Below, one piece after another: positions 42,376-53,903 of a stretch of DNA of 64,000 bases (positions are counted from its first letter, which is position 1; every line of letters begins with the position of its first letter). The stretch comes from Verpa conica (lineage: Eukaryota > Ascomycota > Pezizomycetes > Pezizales > Morchellaceae), in NCBI GenBank assembly GCA_033030425.1, contig JAUFSD010000013.1, positions 1,364,001 through 1,428,000 of the forward strand, in the 5' to 3' direction. The notes beneath the pieces were generated by a model, which saw only the letters and a list, made by a program, of their open reading frames with translations, was not told the DNA's origin and ran no database searches. A program made the position numbers and the translations under genes.

Positions 42376-45300
42376 CTAATCTTCACCATCCAACCATGCC
42401 CTTGCAACCTCTCTACTAAGCCTCAGTCTAACCACTCCAATCACATCCTTAATCCCCAATTTCCCTTCCCCACTCAATAAGAACCCATCCCTCCAGTCCC
42501 ATTTCCTGTCTACATCATCTTCAGTCACCTCCTTGTCTAGTATAGTTCCTTCGTCGATACCTCGTCTCACATCCTCCCATGAGCTCAACATGCTGCTGCC
42601 CATAACGCTTCCCTTGCTGGCACCGTGGCAAGGGGGCGTATGTTTTGCTACCATAACCCGTTTGAGAAATTCGTCGGCGCGACGCATGGACTCACCCCCG
42701 ACAAGCTCAAAGTCGGTGAGTACTTTCATGACGTCCATGCATTCGCGTACACCAATGCAGCGTACAGTTCGGCCAAGGAAAGGTATCAGTTCGCCGAGGA
42801 GGGCGCCGAGCATCCATTCTTCGACTGCACATTCCCATTCTGGGTCTAGAACACCGCCGTCGAACTTCTCGCCGGCGGATTTGATGGTGGCGACGAGGGC
42901 CTTGACGGCGGGGGAAAGGTCGCCGGAGTCTCGGAGGGCGTAGAAGTTGCGCAGAGTAGCGTAGCCGGAGAGTTCGAAGCGAAGAATGGGGGAGTCGGAG
43001 GAGGTGGGGGATGAGAGGAGATGGGTGAGGGTTGGATCTAAGGATGCTGTGGGCGGAGATGCGGTAGAGAGGAGGAGAGAGGAGGAGAGAAGTTTTGTGA
43101 GCAGGGTATGGATTGCAGGGCGGTGGTAAGGGGAGAGGGAGTAGAAGTGGAGTGAGTCGCCGTACGAAGTTGCGGAGGTAACTAGGTGACCCGCAAAGGA
43201 CTAGAAAACGATTAGTATAGCGTGATATAGGGGTATTATGACACTTACAGCTGCTATGTCGGAAGCTTCTTCGGTGAGGTTGTTTTCGTTACAGTAGGTT
43301 AGTAGTTTCTCGACCCTGGCCTTTGAGGCAAGTTCAAGCTGCGTGAGTAGCTAAACACAAAAGTCAGTTATCTTTCTTCAGAATTCATCAATATCGATCA
43401 TTGACATACCTTTCCAGCCAGTTCTCTCCCGCCCTTGACTCTCTCTAATACACCAACTCCAGCTTCCCACCCTTCGAATTCTGCCTTTTCATCTACCCAC
43501 TCAACGCCAAACAGTCCCGCCGCATATTCCTTCAATACACCATCCGCCATATCACCCTCTGTTCCGGATGTCCTACTCATAGACCCAAAAACTGCATCAT
43601 CGTCCTCGTCAAAGACATCCATCATGATTCCTCGCCTCCTCTTAGCCTCGGATGCACTCTCATTGATAGGATTGCGTTTGATCGTCCCAGACCACCCGCA
43701 GATTTCCACAGCCGCTGAGGCAGCGAGAAGGGAGAATGTCGGAAGGATATCTCCCATAGCGCTCGGGTCTCCGAACATTACCCCACCAATTGCAAGCTCG
43801 AGTTCAGAGGTTGGATCGACCGGCATATCTTCTACTAGGGACTCTGTAGTTTTTAATAACCTGGCCAGTTCTTTTTCACGGCGGGCGCGGTCAATGACCT
43901 TCCCATCATAGCTAGTATCTTCGTAATCTGATTCTTCCTCTTCGATAGTATCATCGTAGTTGTCTTTGCTCGTTGAGCCAGCAGTGTTCCAGAACATAAG
44001 CCCTACTACTGCATCTTCCCATTTATCGGTACCCGCTGTAACAGCATCGCGGTCCCCACGCATGACTTCGTATATTTGCCGGAATCCGCGAGATACATCC
44101 TGGGGAAGTTGTGCCTTCTCTTTACCTTTTCCCCCACCAACACCAAGCCCGAATGAACCGAGACCGTTCCGGGGGTGGTAATTGCTGTAGTAGCTATCAT
44201 CCGTTTCGTCCAACATTGAGTCCTCGGCGTCAGGATTCCTCCCCCGGAGTTCTTCACAAGCAGCAAAAACGCTGCCTTGCCATATCCGCCAATCAGCTGG
44301 GGTGCCGTGCTGTGTCGCAGTCTGCGGGAAGAACCCTACTGAACTAGGGGCATAGCTTGAACGAGCCAATCCAGGACATTTAGAAAGTAGTCTCATGCAG
44401 GTAGCAGTAGCAACTTTGATACTATCAATCTCAGAACGGGTGTATCGTTTCTCAATGCCGGGGAGTGTTTGACTCGCGTTGGCGTTGAATTTTGGTGCTT
44501 TGCTAACTGGTGCATCTACACAGAGCTGATCCCAGTCTGTGGTGCGCATAAGGTCTATCACTTCTTGAACCTCTCCACGGAGGATAAGACGGTGGATGAT
44601 ATCCCAGTAACTTGGGCTAAAGACGCAGTTCGGGTGAAAGGCCTTGAGGGAGTGTAGTTGCTGCCGAGATGGATTCTGCTTATGTGTATAGAGCCATTTC
44701 CGCAGCGTTTCGGGGACATTGGCACGGGAGTGGTGCAGCGGGAGAAGAAGAGAGGTGATATAGTACGCTTTATGAAGGCGAGACTTGGGGTCTGCCTTGG
44801 GGAGGTGCGAGGCAAGGGTCTCGAGAAAGGCCTTTGAGTATTTGGTCAAGAGTTCTTCTCGTTTTTCCGGGGGAGGCGGGACAGGGCGATCTAGCTCCAT
44901 ATCTGAGTCCTCAGCCTCTGAGTCGTAGTCCACCACTGGCTGGGGAACCATGGCGCGGGCTAGCTCTTGCATCAGCTCCTCTGTCCGAATAATCAGTGAC
45001 CCAGGCTCAGGTACAATTCCTGTCTTGATGATGCCACCCGTCCCCAATACTGCCCTCCCACTGTCATTGTTATTCCTGCTTTGTAGAAGGTCATAAGAGT
45101 CCTCCGCTTCGTCTTCATCTTCAAAGATGCCGGTTTCGCCCTCCATGTCGTCATCGTCATCATACTCCTGGCGAGTGTCCTCATCCTGGCTATCTTCGAA
45201 TATTTTTGTTTCATCCTCATCGTCGCCATCAGTCGGTGACATGTACTTGCCTCCCATCCTACTCTCACGCCCCGTACGCGCCCCAAACTTTGCCGATGAT

Positions 45301-45602
45301 GAATCCCCAGCGACAGGCTTGCCGAATCCTACACCGCCCAAAGAGAACTTTGGTGTAGCATCAGGAGAGTCGGGATCCCCAAACAGCCCTCTCCCATTGC
45401 TGTTCTGATTGAATTTGAAAGCCGGAGTAGCGCCAGCAAACAGCGTCGCGGGGGTGGTATGAGAGCGTTGCGGCTGCTGAGGTGTAGAGGCAGCGGAGAA
45501 GAGGCCATTACTAGGAACATTGCCAGAGGGCGGGGAGAACGGAGGTGCCTGTGGACCTGGTTCTGAGGGAAGGCGAAACACGGGGGGGTTTGGAGGAGCC
45601 AT
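42376..45602 (-). CDS. NUP85: Nucleoporin Nup85 (Y-complex), three exons (1039 aa)
   Basis: Exons 45602-43410, 43350-43249 and 43200-42376, all joined in phase 0; introns of 59 and 48 nt. Nup85 is a scaffold member of the Nup84/Nup107 Y-complex of the nuclear pore. Family-typical strings are PSYWDIIHRLILRGEVQEVI (about 345), GTDKWEDAVVGLMFW, DPTSELELAIGGVMFGDP and YCNENNLTEEASDIAASF, which spans the second junction. The body is helical, as expected for an ancestral coatomer element. Residues 1-230 are an unstructured extension with FG-like motifs (GLFGDPDS, VGFGKP, KFGARTG) and an acidic tract (EYDDDDDMEGETG). The second, 34-residue exon is required to complete the helical domain. The ATG at 45602 is the first in frame. 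Head to head with ATG2. Confidence 0.82.
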
Positions 45603-46927
45603 TGCTAAGGGCCTAGAGGTGGGGAAGTATTAGGGAGAACCTTTGGGTGATTGTTTTTTTCGCGAAACCCCAGCTGATTGATCACAAGAAGGAGCGGTTC
45701 AGCAAAGCCGCTAAGTAGGGGGACAAGAGACCAGCGGCTAATGATGCCAGTGAGATGAAGGTGAATGAGCGGGTTGATGTAATGAGTGATGGAAATCAGT
45801 GGGGTACGTGCGGTTCAATCACGTCGATGAAGTTTAGAGGGGGGGGGTTGGACCAGAGAAGTTGTAGATTCCCAGCCCTTTGATGGGAGGTTTGGAATTT
45901 GGCGATCGTGACCAGGGTTAGGGGTACAAATACACGTATCACGGGGGTTTTCTCGAGGTTTTTAAGATGGTCCACGCAGGTTACACGGAACGAGCCGAAA
46001 CGCGTGAGGAATAGACGAGAGAATAAATGCAAATGCACAAGAAACAAGCAGGAAAGTTTATTGGATGTTTAAATGAGATGAAGTAAGCTCTTGATTGTGA
46101 ATGGGGGAAAATTTATAAGGCTGGTTGCATAGGTGTGGATCTTTATCGTAGCCTATCGGATATGATACACGATGCAGCTGTCATGACTGAGCTGGGGAGA
46201 GGGAATGGGGAATACAGAAGGAATACAGAGGGAACACAGAGAATACAGAGAATACAGAGGGGATATGAGAGATGGGGAGAAGTAATAAACAGAGATAGAG
46301 AAAGAGACAGATAGAGAAAAGGTCACAATCATAGGCCATTCGCTCTCGAGATCACACCTCCTCCCGTCCCGTCCCACGTCACACCACGAGACTACAGTGC
46401 ATGGGTGCCTTAATAGACATCGCCACCAGTACATGTAGAAGAGATATAGAAGGGAATAAAGGTGAGAATTATATGTAAGTAGATACTCTCATAGAGATGC
46501 CTCTCTCTCTCCCTCTCCCTCTCCCTCTCCCTTTCCCTCTCCCTTCCTCTCTGTGACCTCTGACAGCCTTCCTGCGTCACCGTTCCCGGTGATCACGTTC
46601 ACTAGCCCCCACTGTGGCTATCACGATTCGCGAAAACCCAACTCAACCTATCTTCCTCTACCTTTCTCTCTCTCTCCTTCTACCGCCACTCTCTACTCTA
46701 GTATTGTAACTCGCCTATTAGCTATACTACATAGCTTTCTCCCCATCCTTCTTTCTCTCAACACCATTCTCTCTCTCTCCACCATTCTCTTCGCTAAACT
46801 TCTAGGGCTCTCGTCTAACCCACCCTACCCTAACCCCAGCCTTACACCCCCCCCCCCCACATACACCCCCACTACAACCACAACAATCATCCCCGCTTCA
46901 CACTAGATCGTTTTAACCCTCGTCAAA
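45603..46927. promoter_or_regulatory. Shared upstream region of NUP85 and ATG2
   Basis: A 1325-bp region separates opposed start codons and must contain both promoters and 5' leaders. It includes a GAATACAGA-type tandem at 46210-46260 and a CT-rich tract at about 46498-46546 that probably lies in or near the ATG2 leader, a common feature of fungal promoters. No individual factor site is claimed. Confidence 0.5.
46210..46260. repeat. Short tandem repeat around GAATACAGA
   Basis: Five imperfect copies of a 9-11-base unit in the shared NUP85/ATG2 upstream region. Confidence 0.75.
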
Positions 46928-49900
46928 ATGTTCTCCCTGCCGAGCTATCTCCCCGCTCAGTGGGAGAAGAAAATCGTTCGCTACATTTTAAATCACTTTG
47001 ACTTTCTCGAGGAACGTACTCTAGGCGATCTTTCAAATCTTGAGGGCTCACTAGGCCGTAACTCGGTTCTTACCGTTAAAGATGTTGGGATCAAGGTTGA
47101 TGTATGTATCCCCCCGCCCCAGCTCTAGCCTCCTTTACCGCTAACTTGACTTCTCTACTTCCAGAGGTTGAAGCAGATGCTAAAGATCCCGCTGCCTCCT
47201 CGACTACTACTCACACATGCTGTAATCGGTACACTGACTATAAGGCTGCCTACAAACTTTCTTATCTCCGGATCAATAGAAATCCTCGTCTCCGACGTCC
47301 GTCTTTCTGCTACAGTCACCCCCGCAGCTCCCCCCTCCCCCCCACCTTCTCCGGGGAGTCGACGACAGTCTGGTGACAACTCAGACATCGACTCGGAGGA
47401 TGAAGGGTCCGAAGATGGACTGCCAACCACTGCCGAAGACCTTGCCCAGTCGTTCTTACAGTCCCAACCTCAGCAGGAGCAGGATCAGCTGTTACACTCG
47501 CTTTACCAGGACAGAGACCCCTTGGCTGCTTCATCACATACAACAACCAGTAGTATCGCTTCTTTAGACGACGATGAGGAACTGGGTGTGGGGACTAGTG
47601 TTGGGTTGCCAAAAATCTTGGCAAATATGTTCAAGGGAATTGGAGACAGGCTAAAGGTCAAGATTCGGGGGGTGATTATCTCCTTGGAAACTACGGCGCC
47701 TGAGGATCGTGGAGGCGAGAGGATTGTGGTCGAGTTGGAGGTCGAGGATGTCGACGTGGAGGGCGTCACTACGGAATCCATAGCACCTACCGGCGAACCG
47801 GGCAGGCGCCACAAGGAAGGGAAAAGACGCATCACCTTGGACAACATCAAGGCTTACATCACCTCCGATGCTTCATTATTTGAACCGCCAAGCCCGTCCG
47901 TGGCCAGTAGTGTTTTCGGTGAAGCCTCGGAAGCTTTGACGGAAAAGATGATGGCAAGTAGGGATATGGCAGCCAGTAGGGATACCGTGACCCAGGCCGG
48001 TGGCTTTCACAGTATGGCGAACTCTACAAGTACTGTCCGAGACCAACCTCTACCATCACCCCCAGCGACAAAATCCAGCGGAGTAGAACCGAGTTCAGAA
48101 TCGCATGTTTTAGATCATGACGAGGATGAAGGTGTGCATGTAGATGGAAGCCTTGATGGGAGTCTTTTCTCTGAGAGTGACAGATTTGCTGACTTTGAAG
48201 ACTCCTCTTCCGATGACGAGGTGCTGGCTTTTGCACCATCTCCATTTTCTGCCTCAAGTCGGATTCGTGCCTCAGCGTCTTTTCCGAGACCTATGAGCTA
48301 TGATGACGATGATGATGAGGATAGTGAAGATGGAGGTGGGGCCACTTTTGGGCCGGGCACGATTTCTCCAGAGGAGCCAGTGTCACCAGTTCGCGTCCGT
48401 TCACCATCCTCACCTTTTCACGCCCGTTCACCATCAGCATCATTTCATGGTCGTTCACAATCAGCATCATTCCATACTCGTTCACCATCAGCATCATTCC
48501 ATAGCCATTCACTATCCACATCATTTCGCGCTCGTTCACCATCAGCATCACTTCATACCCGTTCACCATCAGCATCATTTCATGCTCGTTCACCATCTTC
48601 GTCACATCTCATCAATCCACCATCTTCATCGTCATCGGGTCTCACAAGCCCATCCTCACCTATAATTAAACCATCACTGTCACCTACACAATCTCCAGAA
48701 TCTTCGGAATCTTCCACTAGTGAAATGGAGGGTAGTGAATCCGGCGATGAGATGGATGCAGAAGCTAGCCGGATACTCTGCGAGTCTACAATTTTTACCC
48801 ACAGTGAGGCAGGGAGCTTGTATCTTTCAGCGACTAGCGGGGTTTTTAACGAACCAGATAGAAGGAATGATGAAGAGGGGCGGCTAAAAGACCAGACGGA
48901 TGAAGAGGAGGTTGATTTTGAGGAGATGGATGCCCGATTAGATGCGTTAATAGGTGGGAGCGTGACAGATTCTCCAAAACGGGTGCTCTCCTCGGAAAAT
49001 ACGCAAGGACATATCAAGGACGATGAAGAAAGCTTGAGGGCAGTCGGGCGGAGAATCAGGAAGAGGATTTTTGGATTAGACCAGATTGAGATTTTTATCC
49101 CATCTCTATCAGCAGAGGAACCAAATGCTGCTGTTATTTCCCATCCAGAAATGGCACACTCAACCATGGCCGGAAGAGGCGACATAGATGATAGCAATTA
49201 TCCACATATTCCCGGCGCTTTCTCTATGTATGCTTCACGGCGAAATTTCTCATCTCCATCACCGCCAACATCTCCACGACCAAGAAGACAGACGATGGTG
49301 AAAATTGTGGATACAAAATCTACTCCACAAAGCACACCGGATATCTTCCAGGCTAAACCAGACGTTGAGATTGGCGTGGGAAAAGTGGAGGCTGCCGTTG
49401 ATTTCACAACCGCCAGGATACTAGGAATGGTGATTGAAGCTGTCACTAGAGCACTTTCCGAAGATCCAGAAGAGTCAAAAGGGAGGCGTAAAGGGAACGA
49501 CAATACTCCCAACCCAGGGGAAGGTACTGGCCCAAGCTCGGAAATTCTGGTGGCGGAGGTCGCATTGAAGCTTGTAGATCAATTGGCTGGAGTCTATGTG
49601 CGCAACGAAGGGGAAGAGGGAGGAGAGGAGGCAGTTCATAACGAGAAGAGCAGTGTTGTTGTTGAATGTCTTCTGCGTGAGATTAAGGTTATGCACAGAA
49701 ATCTTGCGCAGAACATTACAACTTCGAAAATTGGTGTCAAGAGATTTACCCTAGGAGATGGAAAGGAAGATATCTTGTCTTTCATTCCTCCACCTCCAAC
49801 AAAGTCTTCACGAAAACGCGGGTCACATGTTCCACCTATACCAACTACATTCCCGGAAAACGACATTACGTTCATCATATCCCAGAGCCCTTCAAAGAAG

Positions 49901-52900
49901 AGAATCAACGTTACAACCCTCCCAGTTAAGCTTCATTTTGACCTTAAGAGGCTCGAGGAAACTCTTGGCGCATTCGGCGGTGTTGGAGGTGTTTTGGCTT
50001 CTACATCTACGACAGCCTCTACAGTCACAATCACGAAAGTTAGATCACCGGACACCCTCCGGAAGTGGGGAGTGAACGAGGCGGAACAACCGGAACCAAA
50101 GCAGAGCGATGTGAAAGTAAATTGTCAAGTTGGCGGGCTCATGGTAGAAATTGTAGGGAGTACTGGGAAGGTGGGCCTCGAAACATCGCCATTGAAGATT
50201 AGAAGTGAAAACGGCGGCGTAGTCATCAACTTAGACAAGATTGGGATCTATGGACCGGACCTACCATGGGACAACGGACGACAACAAGTTGCGACTAGCG
50301 TCATTGTCGAAAACACAAGAGTCGAGTTTTTGAACAAGCCCGAACAAGAAGATTTAGCGAGATTATTAGAACTATTAACGCCTAGCAAAGACCAGCTTGT
50401 AGAGGAGGATGGTGATATCCTAATCGATACCTTGATACGACAACGGCAACAAGGCAGCATGCTCAGGATCGGGGTAGGTGCTGTCAAGGCGACTGTGGAA
50501 GATCTTGGTGTTTTTGAGAGGCTACAGCAGGTCGGGGATGATGTAATAAAGGTTCTCACTGCGACGGATTTTGTTACCCAGGAGGAACGCCCAGGCTTGT
50601 TGACGCTACTACATGTTGATGCTTTTCACGGGAGGGTCGAGGTTGGAGGGGGTATCGGCACGATCGAAACTGATATGGGTGATTTCGGCGTTGCTCATGT
50701 TTCTCTCCCAAGTTTGGTTGCGCTCGCTGTTGGAAAGATCAAGGTGCGACGAAATGGGTCAGAGGAACTGCTGGGTGAAGCTCTGGAGCGAAGAATGCTG
50801 GATAAAAGCGATGAGGGCAAGCCGATGTTGATGGTTAGGGTCGTCGGCGATGAACCGGAGCCAGTTGTTAAGCTAAAACTCTGGAATATCAGGCTCGAGT
50901 ACCGGGTTGAAACCCTCATGTCACTGATGAATAGTCCAGAAAAGGTGACAACAGAGGAATTTGTGGCGGAGATGACGCATAGTGTCATAAATATTGCTGA
51001 GAAAAACTCCCGCGATGAAGACAGGCCACCGCTAGGATTTGACGTGGTTATTCGGGATTGCATACTTGGGCTGAATCCATTAGGCCTAAAGAGTAGAGGA
51101 CTGGTTGTTCTCTCGGAGTCAAGAATCAACGCTGCACTACCGAGTAGAGGAATGCTCGGGGTTGGTGTGCAGGTCAATAAGGCTTTCTTCATGCTCATTG
51201 ACGATACAGCAAATCTAGCCCACTCTGATAGGCAGGACCCCAGGCGACGAAAACTGAAAGTGACACGACAGGTTGATGGGCTCGCAAGCCTAGGTTATGT
51301 TTCGATTGTCACTATTTCCTCAGCTCAAGTCACGCTACAGGTCATAGATGTCGGGCCCAAAAGCGAGAAGGCAATTGATGTGGAACTGAGGGATGATCTA
51401 TTGTTTATTGAATCCTGTGCAGATTCTACCCAAACTCTTCTAGGGATTGTGAATGGATTGAAGCCACCAATGCCGGAGGGAGAAGAGATCAAGTATCGCA
51501 CGGAGATAATGCCACTTGACGTATTCAAGTCTATGACCGAGGATGCCTTTGCCCCACCTTCACGACGGAAGACATCTCCAGATGATGTAGCGTTCCATCC
51601 AGACGATGAAGATGATGGAGATTTGATTCACGATGATGTCCCAATGAATCTAACATTTGTCGAGAGTTATTACAACCATCAACCTACACCTCCTGGGAAC
51701 CCACAGGAGTCAGAATACACCAAGGACGAACTCGCGGACAGTATGCTCGACGAAGATCTAGGCAGCATTGCCCCAGGCCCACGCAAGCCCCTTGGAGTCG
51801 GCGAAAAGGGAATGTTAGCGTCTTTTACTGAACAAGTTCACGTACTCGAAGAATCAAACATCAATGCCGACATCCAAGAGGACCATTTCGGCAAAGCAAA
51901 ACGCCCCGTCTCCTCTGCGGGAACAAAAAAGATCAACGTAGAGGTAGTCAATAAGTGGGACTCCTCTCGAAACGAGTATGTTCCATCAAATCACCCACAC
52001 AGAACCCCTTATTTCCCGTTGAGAATTAAGGTGCGAGATGTACACTTCATTTGGAACCTTCACGATGGGTATGACTGGCCGGGCACAAGAGACGCCATCA
52101 GTCAGGCAGTTAAGAGAGTTGAAGTTAAAGCTGCTGAGAGGAGAAACAATCGTAAGGTAGCATTTGATGTCGATGATGAGGAGGAGAGCTTGATTGGTGA
52201 TGTATTATTCAACTCAATCTATATCGGCATACCAGCAAATAGGGACCCAAAGGAGCTGTCAAAGGCAATTTTTGATGATCATATGAGCGAGACCTCATTT
52301 GCGAGTAGCACGATAAACGATTACTCATCCCGCCCTTCTAGTCGGTCAGGCAATGCAGGCTTCTCTGGAGGCAGGAACAAGAACCACAAACTGTCCAGGA
52401 GCAAGACACACAAACTCCAAATCGAACTGAAAGGTGTTTGTGCCGATGTCCTTTTGTTCCCACCCGATGCAGGCGAAACGCAAAGCAGCGTAGATGTACG
52501 AGTAAAGGATTTAGAGATTTTTGATCACATACCTACAAGCACATGGAAGAAATTCGTTACATATATGCAAGATGCTGGAGAGAGGGAGACGGGGAGTAAC
52601 ATGTTGCATCTGGAGATTATGAATGTGAAGCCTGTGCCACACTTAGCAGCGAGTGAAATTGTTTTAAGGGTATGTTTCTTTTATTCCTAGTGTAGTTTTT
52701 TAAGGGGGCGCTAACCCGTATTTTAGGTTACTGTTCTGCCCCTGCGGCTTCATGTGGACCAAGATACATTAGACTTCATGACACGATTTTTCGAATTCAA
52801 AGATAATACAGCAGTTTCTCCTGCTGCTCCAGCCGATGAACCTTTCCTCCAACGTGTAGAGGTCAATTCTGTCCGCGTCAAACTAGATTACAAACCCAAG

Positions 52901-53903
52901 AAGGTTGATTATGCTGGTCTCCGTTCGGGTCGGACTACAGAATTCATGAACTTTTTTATTCTCGAAGAAGCGGATATGGTACTTCGGCACTGTATCCTCT
53001 ACGGTATCTCTGGATTTCCGAAAATGTCAAAAATGCTTAATGATACTTGGATGCCTGATGTTCAAAAGACCCAGCTTGGTGATGTTCTTGCTGGTGTCGC
53101 GCCTGTGAGAAGTCTAGTAAACATTGGGGGTGGAATGAAGGACCTGGTCGCCGTCCCAATGAGAGAATACAAGAAAGACGGCAGGATAGTCAGATCTGTC
53201 CAAAAAGGTGTAATAAGCTTCGCAAAGACAACAACTGGCGAACTCGTCCGCCTCGGTGCAAAGCTCGCAGTCGGGACTCAAAACGTTTTACAAGACGCCG
53301 AAGATTTCCTCGTCCCTGTATCAGAGCACCAACAGTACCATCATCACCACTACAACGACACAGAGTCTGACTACATCGGCTCCATGAGTGACTCCGACGA
53401 CGACATTGTCTTTGCTAGCAGTGGAGGTGGCAGCGGTGCGGGCGAGGGCAAAAAGGCTATTAGCTTGTACGCAGACCAACCGATGGGTGTTATCCAGGGA
53501 CTTCGAGGTGCGGGTGATAGTTTAAAGAGGAATTTTGGAAGTGCGAGGGATGCGATTTTAGCTGTTCCGGCCGATATTGCAGAGACAGGGAGTGCACAGG
53601 TTGGTCTTTCCCCTGGTGGTTGGGTTATGGTATGTTGAGAGTTGTACTTGGTTATTATGTTTGCGCGCCTTTATGTTTTGAGAGCGGTGGGAACGAATTA
53701 CTGGTGTTATAGATGCAGTGAGATAAAATACTAATGATAATGGGTAGGGTGCTGCAAAAGCTGTTGTTAGAGCGGCTCCAGTGGCGATTATCAGGCCGAT
53801 GATTGGAGCGACTGAAGCAGTCTCGAGAACATTACTAGGAGTTACGAATGCGCTAGATCCTGAGCAGAAGAGGAGGGTTGATGATAAGTATAAGAAGCAT
53901 TGA
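46928..53903 (+). CDS. ATG2: Autophagy protein Atg2, four exons (2245 aa)
   Basis: Exons 46928-47101, 47165-52669, 52727-53629 and 53748-53903, all phase 0 with GTATGT donors. Atg2 is a bridge-like lipid-transfer protein that moves lipids from the ER to the growing phagophore and works with Atg9 and Atg18. The N-terminal chorein-type domain starts [20 protein letters not shown] and continues across intron 1 (IKVD, then [20 protein letters not shown]). The C-terminal ATG2 domain ends [16 protein letters not shown], then [20 protein letters not shown] in the last exon, both characteristic. Length is at the upper end for filamentous fungi because of Ser-rich insertions at about 290-620, including a 9-residue tandem at 470-541. 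The start codon at 46928 is fixed by the conserved N-terminus. Confidence 0.93.
48398..48613 (+). repeat. 27-bp coding minisatellite in ATG2
   Basis: Eight tandem 27-base units encode variants of RSPSASFHA. The unit periodicity is clear at DNA level (core TCACCATCAGCATCA). It lies in a disordered, Ser-rich insertion and not in the lipid-transfer core. Confidence 0.9.

Noticed and set aside
48291..48665. Met/Val/Asn-rich and His-rich frames over the ATG2 minisatellite
   Set aside because: Alternate-frame readings of the 27-bp repeat within ATG2.
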